NCBI RefSeq assembly: GCF_963576675.1
Contig: NC_088916.1
Location: 54,685,001 to 54,749,000, forward strand
Source of the DNA: Euphorbia lathyris
Lineage: Eukaryota > Streptophyta > Magnoliopsida > Malpighiales > Euphorbiaceae
DNA length: 64,000 nt
Reading direction: 5' to 3'
Shown here: positions 45,641 through 58,086 of the stretch, piece by piece
Numbering within the stretch: position 1 is the stretch's first letter
How the letters are laid out: every line of letters starts with the position of its first letter
The notes under the pieces: generated by a model
Seen by the model: the letters and a program-made list of their open reading frames with translations, nothing else
What the model was told of the DNA's origin: nothing
Database searches by the model: none
Program-made: the position numbers and the translations under genes

Positions 45641-45776
45641 ATCATTGCTTTAAAAAACAAAGTGCATATACTTTGTTTTTAAGCGTAGTAAGAATAGTAG
45701 ACACTCTATAAATAACTTTATTTAGACATAAAGAAATCATACAAAAAAAATATTTGTTAATTTCTGTTTTTTTAAA

Positions 45777-46335
45777 GGGTAATTAATTTATTAGTCCCTA
45801 TATTTTGACAAAACACACTGTTTAGTCCTTATATTTTCAAAAACACATGATAAAGTCCTTAACTTTTTTTCGATGAACTGTTTAGTCCCTAACTTTTTTC
45901 TCAGTGAACTGTTTAGTCCCTGCCGTTAGACTCTCATGAAGATTTTGTTAGTCAATTTGGATTTGCATTATTCTTTTCCTTTATTTTCATTTCCTTTAAA
46001 CTCTAATGCATCTGAAATCAATTTTGAGTGTTCTTCTTCTTGATTTTCTCCTTAATCGTTCAAATTCGTAAGCATTGGATTTGTTCTTTTTCTTGTTCTC
46101 CATACAAATAACTTCTTCTTCTAAATTGGATTTCCTCTTCTAAAGTTTGAAGGTAAATAGTAAAGTGTAATTTAGTCATTTCCGAAGTCATAAACGGTAA
46201 AAAATCTAACAAACAGACGGAAGGACTAAACAGTTCACTGAGAAAAAGGTTAGTGACTTTACCATGTGTTTTTGAAAATACAGAGACTAAACAGTGTGTT
46301 TTATCAAAATATAGGGACTAATAAATTAATTACCC
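45777..46335. mobile_element. Non-autonomous MULE (559 bp)
   Basis: The termini GGGTAATTAATTTATTAGTC and GACTAATAAATTAATTACCC extend into inverted repeats of well over 100 bp. The 9-bp duplication TTTTTTAAA is perfect (45768-45776 and 46336-46344). There is no coding sequence. Confidence 0.9.
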
Positions 46336-46502
46336 TTTTTTAAATGAAGAATAATCAAAACCAATATAGTCAATATTTTCGTAGCGCTTCAAATTCTCAA
46401 AACTTTGAAAATTAAAACTTTTAAACTCTGAAACCAACTATATCTAACTCCCAAATATATCTAATCTGGTCCACTCCACAAAATTATTAATTTGATCCAA
46501 TT

Positions 46503-46922
46503 ATGTCGTATGCTTCGAACCATAAAATGTTCCAAAATCCCGATTTTTACAACTCTCGTCTAATGTCGGGCTACTACCATCGTACCTTGTATCCTCAAAA
46601 AACGTATATAGTTCATGAAAATACAAAAAGAAATAATTGGGTGTCATCCACCATGCATGAAGGATCTCCAAATATCAGGTTAGTTGCGGACTTAGAAGTG
46701 CTTCCAATCAAAGTTCTTGAAGTGATAGAACAACATGTGAACATATCAAACAACCAAATACCATTGAAAGTTAAGTGGGTCGTTCAACGCAATGAAGAAT
46801 TCTGTAGGAGTTGGCTGACAATATCCACAGACCAATCGTGGACACCAATCGAAGGAGGATTTTTTGAAGAAGATCGCAAGTTACTACAACTAGTAGGAGG
46901 AAGGTTTGAAGGTGAATCATGA
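46503..46922 (+). CDS. Hypothetical 139-residue ORF, unrecognised
   Basis: The frame opens MSYASNHKMFQNP and ends VGGRFEGES. The second half has a protein-like composition (LEVLPIKVLEVIEQHVNI and KWVVQRNEEFCRSWLTI), unlike the AT-rich surroundings, so it may be a gene remnant or a captured exon. I do not recognise the family. No promoter or splice context was identified. It lies between two MULEs. A Lys-rich frame at 46985-47218 follows but looks fortuitous. Confidence 0.3.
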   Translation: MSYASNHKMFQNPDFYNSRLMSGYYHRTLYPQKTYIVHENTKRNNWVSSTMHEGSPNIRLVADLEVLPIKVLEVIEQHVNISNNQIPLKVKWVVQRNEEFCRSWLTISTDQSWTPIEGGFFEEDRKLLQLVGGRFEGES

Positions 46923-47416
46923 TATGACTTCTTTGCATTGGTACAAAATTTAGTAATTCTGTTTTCGCTTTTCATGGAGCATACTTGAATATTAAGAAAA
47001 AACACTTGAGTGGTCATGAGGAATCACAAATAATTGCTAAGCCTCATGAACTATACACCGAAAAAGATTCAAAATGCAGTAAATCAAAGACCAAACTAAA
47101 TGGCATGAGTTTACAAATAAAGGGAAATTTGATGGTTCTTCAAAGAGAACAAAAGTTTATGCCTATACATTTTATCAGGCTAAAAAAAATGAAGCAAGTG
47201 AATGAGAAAATAATTTAGGAGCGATGAAGGAACGTACAATAAGTTATAAGGCAGTTAAAAAAGCGACAAATGGTAAAAACAACATTTCTTAGAGTTTTTA
47301 TTCGATTAATAATTATTATTTATTATTTATTCAATTAACAATAAATATTTTTAATTAATTATTATTATTGCAACATTTATTAAAACAAAAAAAAAGTTAA
47401 TGAATATAAAATATTA

Positions 47417-48718
47417 AGGTGAATAACTTATTAGTTTATGGATTTGTATATATTACACTAGTTAGTCTTTCTATTTTTAAAAACACACGTTCTTGAATTT
47501 TGATAAAATTAACTACTTGGTCTCTCCATCCATAAATTTTATATAAATGACAAATTTATCCTTCTACCATTTCCTAAGTTATATAAATGTTTTTTTAATT
47601 AAGTTTTATATAAAAAATTATTATATAATTCAAGTATAAAATTAACATTAGAAATATTATTATATTATTATTTAATATATTTTTAATTAAAAATATATAA
47701 TTAAATTTATAATAATATAATATTTTAAATTAAAAATGATAAATCTATTTTTCATATAATATTTTATTTATTCGGTGTTCATAATTTATGTACCATTAAT
47801 ATATATTGTATTAAAAAATATCTTAATAAATAATATAAACAAAATGATAAATTTATCTATCTACCATAATTTTGTTTAGTATTTCATAATATTCGATAAA
47901 CTAATATATTGAAAAATCAATAATGTAGTATTTAACTATTTTTATTAAACCAATTAGTGTTGAATTGAGTGGTAAAAGATTTCAAGTTGCTTAAACTAGA
48001 GATCTCGAGTTCAAGTTCTAGTGTACGTAAAAAAAAAATAGTTGAAAGAGGATCCATCTAATGGATATCTGACGAACCTCAAACTGAGCAATTAGATAAA
48101 TTATAAAAAATAATAATTTTTTTTTACTAAAATAGTATCATAGTATGTGCTAAAATTAATTAGTAATTATTTCATAAATTTTGATTTTACTTATTAGGTT
48201 CTGACTGTAACGAATATTATCCCTCCATCGATTGTAAGCCTTTTGACGACTGATTAAATATATATATGCAACTCATTATTTCATTCAAAAAAATTCACTT
48301 TTGTTTGATTTGGTCGATTATTAATTAATAAATTAAAAACTCAATAGTGTATATATAACAATTACCACATAAAATAGATATTACATAAAAAAAATATTTA
48401 AATTAAAATATTAAATTCTTATAAAAATTCATGATCTATTTTTAATGAAAAATACACTAAATAATAATATAATTTTATTATTAATATACATTTTCATTCT
48501 TGAATTAATATAATAAATAAGATTATATAAAATTTAGCTAAAGATATATGAAAGTTAATTAGTGATATAAGGGTAAACTTGTCATTTTATATAAAATTTA
48601 TGGATGGAATGAGTAAATAGTTAGTTTTATCAAAACTAAAGACGTTATAGTGTGTTCCTAAAAAGAAAAATAACTAGTGTAATATGCACAAACTCGGAGA
48701 CTAATAAATTATTTACCT
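47417..48718. mobile_element. Non-autonomous MULE (1,302 bp)
   Basis: The ends AGGTGAATAACTTATTAG and CTAATAAATTATTTACCT begin inverted repeats of about 190 bp. The flanks AAAATATTA (47408-47416) and AAAATATTT (48719-48727) agree at eight of nine bases. The inside is very AT-rich and non-coding. Confidence 0.78.
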
Positions 48719-49109
48719 AAAATATTTTATTATGTGTCTAAATTTTGGTGTTTTTTCTAACTATTAGAGAGATTCGTGGTTAGGAAAACTAAGATATCAT
48801 TTCTAACCATCTTTAAATAAAAAAGTACCATTAGAAATGCCCTTAAGTAATAAATCAACCAATAAAGGAAACAAAATTCACACGACATCGTCTGAAGAAT
48901 ATTAGTAACGCCTTCAATAGGAAAATTGAGAAAAGCAAAACTAGTATGAAAGAAGAAGCTAGGAAATCTGCACAACAAGAGCGTTAAAATGGACTATTAT
49001 ATCGTTATCATGTCATGTATATTTATACATTTCACGTGATTATATATAATATAAATGGAAGAAAATATGGTGTCTCCAATTCTTTATCCTCTTATTTGTC
49101 TCCATTTAA

Positions 49110-49470
49110 TTTATTGTACTTTACCCCTATAACTTTGACTTTTAATCCTTCTTTAATCAAAGTTAATAGGTTAAAGTAAGATAAGTATGTCACATGTTAT
49201 AAATTGAGTGAAAGATAGATAAAGAGACATAAAATAGGAGACAATGGATTTTCTTTCGATATAAATGACAAAAAAAAATTATAATTGTATCAAACAGGTC
49301 ACATTAAGCATATTATTTTTATATATCGTATTATCGTGTCAAAAATTAACAACCCTAAGTCAACCATGAATATGCACCACCTAAATAGCAAAAAAGTTGG
49401 ATATGCCTTTTTAATCTCCAAATTAGAAGCTCTAAGAGGATGGTGAGTGGGTTACAAATGGGACGGGGTA
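49110..49470 (+). repeat. Direct repeat R2, copy 1 (with 51816-52180)
   Basis: About 350 bp are shared with 51816-52180, including CAAACAGGTCAC, GTCAACCAT-AATATGCACCACC and GGGTTACAAATGGGA. It is the downstream part of the duplicated segment. Nothing coding is present. A (TA)n tract follows at about 49699-49732. Confidence 0.75.
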
Positions 49471-49694
49471 CTCCCTCATCCTCATCATCATCCTCGTCTA
49501 GATTGGGGTATCCTCATCCCCATCTCCGTTGATGAAATGAAAATTTTTTTTATCTATCCTCATTGGTATTTAGATCTTCATAGAGATCGTTATTTCTCAT
49601 TAGTCAAATTTCTTCAGTATAATTTAAAATTTTACTGTAAACATTTGGACTTTATTAAACCAAAATAATTTTAATATTAATATAGATTATAATT

Positions 49695-49735
<41 letters not shown>

Positions 49736-49747
49736 CTGAATATGATC

Positions 49748-50100
49748 TTATAAAAAATAAATGATGAGTATCAAAGTCAATATCAATGCAATAAAGATGA
49801 AATATCGGGTTGGAACTGGGCTTTTCGAAAGCCTCGGATCATTGACAACTTCGGTCAAACATCCCTTCATAACAATCCCATGTGTTGGGCTAGAAGGTCC
49901 ACCGTCCTGATTCTGACTCTTCTCAACTTTGGCCAGAAAATCATCCTGAAGCTGACGGAACTTCAACATGAGCGGGCTCCACACATTGTCTAACCAAATC
50001 CAATTCTCTCTCGATATGTTCCTCAAAAAATCCGATTCGTGCGGATTATTCCCCCAACTAACGAAGAGATCTTGGCGAAAAATTGGTTCAAACCCTTCGT
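49748..50100 (-). pseudogene. Unrecognised protein-coding remnant
   Basis: The minus-strand frame reads [19 protein letters not shown], then [40 protein letters not shown] and [16 protein letters not shown], with normal protein composition and GC content above the surroundings. No start or splice context is clear, and it runs into AT-rich DNA on both sides. It is probably an exon fragment of a host gene or of a DNA transposon. I cannot name it. Confidence 0.35.
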
Positions 50101-50141
50101 TATTGGTTGAAAGATCCTTCTTTTTTGCATTTTTTACGACT

Positions 50142-50345
50142 CTTTGGTTCTCTTTTTATAACTCATTTTTATTATTCTATATTAAATAAAAATGAATAAA
50201 ATTTTATAATATGACCGTTCGTTCATCTGAAGTATCGAATGGAGAAACAATTAAAGAATTACAAAATTGAAAGTAACTGGAATAGAAGGTAACAAAGTAA
50301 AAACATACACAATTCTAAAAGAATGAGTTCTGAGATATATTTATA
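50142..50345 (+). repeat. Direct repeat R1, copy 2
   Basis: Second copy of the sequence at 45434-45640, directly followed by the MULE at 50348. Confidence 0.75.
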
Positions 50346-51136
50346 TTAGGAAAAATTACAAAACTGGGTCAAATGGCAGGCGCATTTACATAATTAACTC
50401 ATTTACTCAACCTACTACATATCTAGATTGTTTTTGTGTGACTTTCTCATAATACTCTCAATATTTACGGCGTGACTATCTCCCTCCCGTATGACTTCGC
50501 AAATTTCAGAATATGTGAAGCTTGCGAAGCTAATGTTTGGTTTACTTGATGATTTTAATTAGCATATGTGAAGTCTGGATGTGTTTTTAACAAAATTCGC
50601 TAAGTGGTATATAACAAAAAATGTCAAACAACAACAGATTCTAACATTAAAATCATAACATTATCAAAATTTACAACAAGATTGCCACAATAACACATTA
50701 AAATCATAACATTATCAAAATTTATAACAAGATTGCCACAATAAACTCCTAACAAATCACTTCAAAGTGAACCTGACTAATCTGGATGGAAATTTCTCGC
50801 TCTACAAGAAGTCCAGACTTTTTGGGATGAGAAATGGAAGTCCAAACTTTTTGGGATGGACGTGTCCCATAGTGCACACCAAGATTGGCACAATCTCTCC
50901 TAACCAATCATTTCAAAAGTGAATGTGCCAATCTTGAGGGAAGTTAATCCTTATACAGGAAGGAAAGTCATCTCCCCTGCAGCCCAGTACGACGCCTTAC
51001 AGAAATGGATGTTATGTATTCAACCACATTCAGAAAAAATTAATCATGTTAGACAGGAAAAAAGACGATTTGGCTTCGCGAAATGAGGATTAGCGAAGCA
51101 TGCGAATGTAAATGTGCAGGGAAGATGATGATTTTA

Positions 51137-51223
51137 CTTAGCGATCGATGCTTTCGCGAAGTCTGCGAGTGAAATCATGAACTTTTCTACTCGCAGGCTT
51201 CGCGAAATAATCGATTCGCTAAG
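51137..51223. repeat. Long hairpin inside the MULE, copy 2
   Basis: The arms 51137-51170 and 51189-51223 pair along nearly their whole length (TTCGCGAAG-YCTGCGAGT core). This is the counterpart of 35811-35898. Confidence 0.8.
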
Positions 51224-51292
51224 CAGATCGTCACGTTTCAGGCTCTTTCTCATCGCAGATCTTCGCGAAATCATCGACTACGCGAAGTGATT

Positions 51293-51484
51293 TCATGGAA
51301 AACACAGAGAAAACAGTAGATACTTACATTTTTCGCGCCTTTCATCCTTAAAAGCGATAATAACAATATGATAAACTGGGGAAAACGATGGAAATAACGT
51401 AGAATAACCATTTCTTTGATGGTAACAAGAGGAGAGAAACCAAGTAACGAGCAGGAACAAGAAGATGGAGAACCATGGCTTCAT
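51293..51484 (-). pseudogene. Captured signal-peptide-like coding piece in the MULE
   Basis: The minus strand reads MKPWFSIFLFLLVTWFLSSC, a Met-Lys start and a hydrophobic core like a secretory signal peptide. The sister MULE has KSWFFIFLLVPWFLSSC at the matching place without the ATG, so the coding sense is partly conserved between copies. It is probably the first exon of a captured gene; the source gene is unknown. The rest of the frame is not recognised. Confidence 0.4.
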
Positions 51485-51815
51485 TTTCTAGGATTAGCAT
51501 GATGAAGAATCAAGAGATGAAGAGAGGAAGAAGAGAAATACATTGTGATTTGGAGAAATGGTGCAGATTTCGTGCAATTTAAAGCAAGATAGGAAGATCA
51601 AAAGTCTGGAAATCATTAATGGAGGAGCCAACCGTTTCGCGTAACCAAGGAGAAGGGGGGCGTGACCGTTCGCGTAAGGGGGAAGTGGAAAGGTTATGGG
51701 TATTATGGGAAAGTCACACAAAAACGGTCTAAATATGTAGTAGGTTGAGTAAATAGATTAAATATGTAAATGGGCCTCCAATTTGACCCAGTTTTATAAT
51801 TTTTCCTATATTTAT

Positions 51816-52180
51816 TGTACTTTAACCCTATAACTTTGACTTTTAGCTCTTCTTTAATCAAAGGCTAAAGTAAAATAAGTATGTCAAATGTTATAAATTG
51901 AGTGAAAGATGGGTAAAGAGACATAAAAATAGGAGACAACATATTCTCTTTATATAAATGATAAAAAACTATAATTGTATCAAACAGGTCACGCCGGGCA
52001 TATTCTCTCTATATATTATATTGTCGTGTCAGAAATTAACATCCCTAAGTCAACCATCAATATGCACCACCTAAATAGCAAAAAATTTGGACATGGCTTT
52101 TTAATATCCAAATTAGAAGCTCTAAAATGATGTGAGTAGGGTTACAAATGGGATGGTGAGTAGGGTTACACATGGGACGG
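51816..52180 (+). repeat. Direct repeat R2, copy 2
   Basis: Counterpart of 49110-49470. It ends with two tandem copies of GTAGGGTTACA-ATGGGA. 52181-52640 beyond it is AT-rich and is the probable 3' flank and 3' UTR of the YL1-like gene. Confidence 0.72.
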
Positions 52181-52652
52181 GATGTGGATGGATCATTTCT
52201 TATTATTCTAATTCGGGTCTCCATGAATTTTTTTTTTTCTCATCTCACCCCATTAGAAAGTAAATGGGAATTCCCATTCATGCTGAGAAATAGAAAATCT
52301 CCAGCCCCTGATGGTCAGGAGAAATATGGCCATTTTATTTTCCTTTTTGAGATATAATGTACATTCCTAAAATTACGTTTATTTTTATTTTTCAGTATAA
52401 ATTTTGGCATTTTCATCTGTTTTTTCATCTCGCATCTATCCATACTTGGACTTTGTTCTCTAGATGCAGACTGATTACCAACCATATACAAACGAATACA
52501 AAATTATCTACAGAGTTTGAAGATAAAGGAACATCTAAATGTAAACTTTCTTATTTGAAGTTTATCAAATTCAAAATTGTGCAATCAATCAAGCACAAAG
52601 CCAAAATCTAAGTCACCAAAAATGGAAAAATAAAATAAACAATGATTTCTTT

Positions 52653-54523
52653 TTATCTTCTCCTACTGTCCCGGTAATCCTCATCAGTCTCTTTATCTTT
52701 TAAGAAGCCTAGGAATGCAAGAAAACCGAAGAAGAAGAATCCGCCAGACCAATTTCCTCCACCACCACCCCCGCCACCTCCGCCACCATCATCACCACCA
52801 GGAGGAAGCCCAGGTCCACCATCATCAATTTTTGGTGTTTGGGTTGGTTCTGAAATGACATTCACCATTGCAAGCCATCTTAGAAAATAAATGAATTTAA
52901 ATACTAACCAGAACAACATTATCCAAGGGCCATCATGAACTTCAGAAATTGGCCTTGTGCTTTTTGTGCATCTATTTAAAACCCAAATTACCTCGTACAG
53001 GAGCTTTTGTAATTGTTGGTGCTTCAAGGGTAACGGTTTGAGATTGCCCTGAAGCAGAGCATCTCGCATTCTGCGAGAACAGAGAAAGTGTGTTCAATTT
53101 TACAGATCAATGTTTCTCTAACAAAATTGAATTAAAACATCTTCACATAGTCGATCAGCTACAGAATTGAATCTTGTTATACTCTGTAGCAAGGTGGAAA
53201 TTGTAAATTCATTCATTATCATTCAAATTTCACCAATTAAAGCAACAAGAGTTCAGATAACCAGATATTTTGACAAAAATTTCGCAAAGATGAGCAGTAT
53301 TGCTTATAAAAAAAAACTTCTTGCTTTAAGAAGCTCTCAAAGCATGGTTTCGCAGCATCAACTTTTGTTGATTATACTTTATAGCGGAAAAAGGCAAATA
53401 GGTAAACGAAATGTCAGTTGTTTTTACTCATTCCATTGCCAAGTAACTCACAGAATGCAGCATGCAAAAGCATGAATTGTTCTTAAAATATAATGCAAAT
53501 CATGCCTGCAAAGTAACAAACATGTACAAAGGCATAATTAACCACGATTTCACAAGAATACATAAGATCTCACCGTAGCTGCAGAACAGGTAACAGAAGC
53601 AGATCGCTTTCTATCGCAATTTTTTCTTCCATTAATATGTTGCAGCTGCTGTGGAAGCCTAATTGGACCTGACATAGCAAGCTTGTAACACCTACTCTGG
53701 GTATTAGAAGGTTCAAACTGTGTAGAAGCACTGACAGGACTGCAGCTTGCTTGGTTAGTTCGATCCCTGAATCCGCTTCTTGTTTTAGCTGTATACAGTA
53801 ATTCACAAAATAAAGAAAACATTATTATATTGCAAACCCAGTGAGTTGATTGATCAGTCATTATCAGCATGTCAACAATAAACATGAAGACTGTTTTTGG
53901 TAAGGATAATTCACACTTGCACCCATCAGCTTCTTGATAGGTTAGATACAAGCAGTACGACAAGTTTCTAGATAGGTCACATACAAGTGGTTATTACCTA
54001 AAAGTATAAGAGTTCTCTGAAGAAGCCTACAAGAATATATTCAACCAAGCAAGCATGTCTAGATATCAGTATAGCTACAATTTTGAAATGCAAATTCCTC
54101 TAAGATGTGTCTTACCAAACAAATTACACAAGAAATAAAGACAGAAACAGAGAAGAAAACAAATATGACAAACTAGTCATCTATATTGGTTCCTACATTT
54201 CATTTATGAAAGCAAACGACCATTCTAACTTGTTCATTTGCACACCTCAAAAAACTTTCATTAATCCATTAAGGCTACATTCATTTAAGTGTAATGCCTC
54301 CACAAACTATCTCAGTAGTGCAAAAGTTCCAAGCTTATAATTTTTCGCATTCAAATCCACACCAATGTATTTCCCAGCATCATACCATACTGAACTCAAC
54401 GATTTATGGAAATGTAAGTTGCTGTCATACAGTTGCTAATAGTTTCCAAAGCTAAATCAGAGGAAAAGTACCTGGTTTAAGTAAAGGTAAGCCACCAACA
54501 GTGCTTGTAGTGAATGCCAACAT
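52653..54523 (-). CDS. YELLOW LEAF 1-like chloroplast protein, 4 coding exons
   Basis: Coding exons on the minus strand are 54523-54472, 53788-53574, 53070-52992 and 52849-52653, each with GT...AG introns. They join in frame to 543 nt, a 180-residue protein. It starts MLAFTTSTVGGLPLLKP, then a Ser/Arg/Gln-rich, transit-peptide-like N-terminal half with SGPIRLPQQLQ. Exon 3 runs into NARCSASGQSQTVTLEAPTI. Last come a DDGG(G)n tract with eleven Gly in a row, a hydrophobic segment GGFFFFGFLAFLGFLK and the basic end YRDSRRR. This layout matches plant YELLOW LEAF 1-type proteins, known in rice for chloroplast ATP synthase biogenesis. The hydrophobic segment could anchor it in the thylakoid. The identity is from motif memory. 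It appears intact. Confidence 0.75.
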
Positions 54524-54552
54524 CTCAACGGTAAAAAAGAAAAACAAATAAC
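54524..54552 (-). other. 5' UTR part of exon 2 of the YL1-like gene
   Basis: Exon 2 starts at 54552 after the acceptor TTTTCAG and has 29 untranslated bases before the ATG. The intron upstream (54553-56610, 2,058 bp) is AT-rich. Around 54880-55020 and 55290-55450 it holds a GC-richer repeat with GGGGCGGATAGGGGCAGG that looks like an old hAT-type remnant. Confidence 0.6.
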
Positions 54553-56610
54553 CTGAAAATTAAGAAAGTAAGTGTTAAAGAATAAAAATAATTATCACGT
54601 GTTCCAGCAGAAAAAATAATAAACAATCCACGAAGGATATATTCAAGTATAATTTCAATGCCAAAACCACAGAAAAATAGTTTGCTTGCTAAAAAATACC
54701 CAAAAAAATTCAACACATATTTCATTCTGCAATCAAAATTCAATTCAAAGAGGGACATATGAGAAAGATTTAAATCAGGAGTCAGTGCGAAAGCTAATTA
54801 AATTATATCTAGATTCATCAGTTCCACTTCCACATATAAAAGCGGCAACGGGTAGAGTATCTGCAAAAATAGCCCTTCTCATTCCCATACCCATTTAGCA
54901 AATGCCACGACCATCCTGTCCCAAACAGGTTCAAAACTGCATCTTTATTTCCAGTTCTCATCCCACTTAATTTACAATACTTGTTAATTACCGGGACTCG
55001 TCTCATTTACCCGTTTACCAAAAAAATAAAATAATAATAAAGATCATTTAAATGACAGACACATCATTCTATGGGTCTACATAAAAATAATAGAAACTTT
55101 CCAAATCCAAAAATAATAAATTAACAAGCATAGTTACAAATTTCAAGAATTCAAATAGATTTAAGAACTATACATAAATTAAACCAAAAGTATCCCAAAG
55201 TCCCAAACCCTTATGAATTTTATATAAACATAATAGATAATTTAATCATAGCTAAAAAATGATCCTTTGTTAAGCCCTTGACAACACCATACTACCTAAA
55301 CGGGTTCAGGTAAAAGGTACACCAAGGGGTTCACTCATAGCATACCTGAACCTGCCTAAGGTTTTTTTAAAATCCCAATCTCATCCCATAACCTATACCC
55401 GTTAGGGGCGGATAGGGGCAGGTACCTGAAAATACACGTCTAATTGCCATGCCTAAGTAGGTACTGCAAAAAAATTCCCTAAAATTCTTGAACCCATTTA
55501 CCGTTTAATAGATAAGGTACCCAAACCCGTCTCATACCCATTTACGAATACTTCAAAACTACCTATACCTGTCCCAAATCAGTTCAAAAATCAAAAAATA
55601 TACAACACTTGAACAAATTATATTTTGTCAGGCAATCCAAAACAATGAAGAAAGGAAAAGATACAAAAGATAATCTGTTAGCACTATATACATGTGTATA
55701 TACATATATTCCATTGAATATATCATGTTAATTAATGCTTGATAAAACCATCATTTTCCATTGTCAATTCCACCCTTTTTTTCATAATTTGAAGATGGGA
55801 AGAAATTAAATTTCCAAATGAAAGATTAATGCCACTGAAAGATACAGCCACTTCACATCCAATGGTCCATAATGAATGCGGTCACAACTGCCAAATGTTT
55901 TAAATGATTATAAGTGCCTACTAATATATAAAATTTACCAGAAATATGTTTTAAATAACTAAAACTGATTCCTGATTCCTAATTGAGCTGATTTCCTAAT
56001 TCCTAACTCTTAATTCAGCTGATTTGCGGGGCAAGCTGCAATAAGAGGCTGCACTTTCTGAGATGCCCTGCGTTCATCCTACTTAAAGCTTATTGTTCAA
56101 AGTAGTGTTTTTCAATTTTCAAAAATATGTAATATCAATTCATCTGGATTTAGATAACTCTCTCTGGCTTTAAGAATTATATTCTTACAACATACAACTA
56201 ATAATATTTGAAATTCTCTTATAACCTACAGCTAACAGTTATTGCCTTTGAGAGGAGTAAATCAATAAGGCAATAGATTCCTAAACCACTCACACAAAAT
56301 GCCTCTGCAAAACGCAATAACACTAGGGATGGTGTCCAGAGTAATTCATATGAACCAGTAATTCGTCAATAACACAAAATTCACAAACACCTAGCTATGA
56401 ACATTCAGCAACTGTCTCACCTCACCCAAATCTACAATACATAGCCGCAGTACTTCATAAAAGGCTCTACCTAACCAAATTAACAGTCTATAACTACCAA
56501 ATTCAAGAAATATCAACACTCAATACCTACAATATTATCCATATACCAATTTTCCAAAATCAAATCAAATCAAAATCAACCAAAAACAATAAACTCATGA
56601 ATCCCTAAAC

Positions 56611-56830
56611 CTGATGGAAGTGAGCCCGAAGTTGCAGAAGAGGGAAATTCGCTTCAATAACTCCCTCCGGCAGAGAACGGCGACGAAAGCTACAGAAAAT
56701 CCTGCGATGCAAGAAGGAGAGAGGAAAAGGCAGTCGCAAAGCGAAGAGAGAAATATGGGAAGCAGAAGCAAAGGCCAAAGAGAGATCAGACAATGGAATG
56801 GCAGTTGATAGGAGTTGTGGCAACTAGGGT
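56611..56830 (-). other. Untranslated first exon of the YL1-like gene
   Basis: The sequence is C/T-rich on the minus strand, as in plant 5' UTRs. It ends CTTCCATCAG followed by the donor GTTTAG at 56610. The upstream limit is estimated; only six bases separate it from the hAT element. The overlapping open frames on either strand are not considered genes. Confidence 0.55.
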
Positions 56831-56836
56831 CTGTTT

Positions 56837-57334
56837 TAGGGGTGGCAACGGTGCGGGGCGGGGACGGTTATGCAATTACCACTCCGTCCCCAAATGTTTA
56901 CGGGACGGTTTCGGGGAATCCCCATTAAGTGATTCGGGGATTTTTTCATCCCCATCCCCTCCCCATACGGTTTCGGTACGGTTTCGGGGAATCCCCATGC
57001 CCAATAAATTAATAGTACTATTTGTAATTGACAATTAAAATAAACCTAATTTAAATAAACTAATTATATTCCGTTGAAATTAGCTAGTTCTCAAAACAAA
57101 ATAAACCCAATTAAAATTAATAATACCTCTAGCAGAATTTAAATCACAAATCTATTTGAGCTAGAAGAATTTAAAATATAAAATGGTAAATCTAATAATA
57201 CTTTGTGTAAAGTCTAATATGAGTTAGAAGAACTTAAATCACAAATCTGAGTTAGAAGAATCTAAACAATCACAGATCATCAACATAAAATTTGATATGA
57301 GTTAGAAGAATCCAGTATATGCTCAAGTAAAGTT

Positions 57335-57397
<63 letters not shown>

Positions 57398-57686
57398 AAG
57401 TCCGTGTATATATTCTGTCATCCTGTTACTAATTTATATGATACATTGGTATAAAAATAATAGTTAGAAATTAAAATTAATAATTTTATTCGGGGATCCT
57501 TACGGGAATTTACACGGTAACGGGGCGGTGATCCCCACGGGGCGGATATAGCACTCCCCATCCCCATCCCCATTTAGATTTCGGGGAAAAAAATTTCCCC
57601 ATCCCCAATTTTTACGGTTTTTCCCCATCCCCGTCGGTTCGGATACTCACGGTTTTCGGATAATCCCCTCCCCATTGCCACCCCTA
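56837..57686. mobile_element. Non-autonomous hAT transposon (850 bp)
   Basis: The termini TAGGGGTGGCAA and TTGCCACCCCTA are hAT-type inverted repeats. The 8-bp duplication GTCTGTTT is perfect (56829-56836 and 57687-57694). GC-rich subterminal regions full of CCCCATCCCC and ACGGTTTCGGGG repeats flank an AT-rich middle with a (TA)n tract at 57338-57391. There is no transposase. It sits at the 5' edge of the YL1-like first exon. Confidence 0.93.
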
Positions 57687-57925
57687 GTCTGTTTTGTACT
57701 TCTGTTGGCCATATCATTTCCTATGTGTACTGAAACTATGTCGTTTCGTGTTTAGGAAAAAAAAATTACATTATATTTTTCTTATTTCCTTTTTTAGTCA
57801 AAAATTACATTATATTTTCATATATATTTTCATATTTTTTATGGAGAAATTATATTTTCATATTCTTCTTTCGTTTCAAATTTAAGATATAAAAAAGAAA
57901 AAGATTTTACCAAAAAAAAAAACAA

Positions 57926-58086
57926 ATAATTTATTGGTCACAAAGTTTTACCTATTACACTAGTTAATCTTTATATTTTCAAAAATAATTATATAGTTTC
58001 CTTAAAACTTTTAGTTATTTTATTAAAGTCAACAGTTAAATTTAATTTAATAAAATTAATTAATGACAAAATTACTTTTCACCGTA
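57926..58086. mobile_element. Degenerate MULE-type remnant next to the Helitron
   Basis: It resembles the left TIR region of the MULE at 47417 (TATTACACTAGTTA-TCTT and following). It is cut by the Helitron at 58087. Only one end is recognisable. Confidence 0.35.

Larger units (their letters stand above)
50348..51807. mobile_element. MULE of the same family as the one upstream of the UGT gene
   Basis: The ends AGGAAAAATTACAAAACTGG and CCAGTTTTATAATTTTTCCT begin inverted repeats of about 110 bp, related to those at 35258-36722 and with the same inside in reverse orientation. A clean target duplication was not found. It carries the conserved hairpin (51137-51223) and, on the minus strand, the signal-peptide-like piece at 51400-51495. 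Confidence 0.8.

Noticed and set aside
52653..53069. Single-exon reading of the YL1-like 3' end as a 138-residue gene
   Set aside because: It reads through an intron (52850-52991) in the wrong frame; the spliced model gives a continuous, sensible protein.
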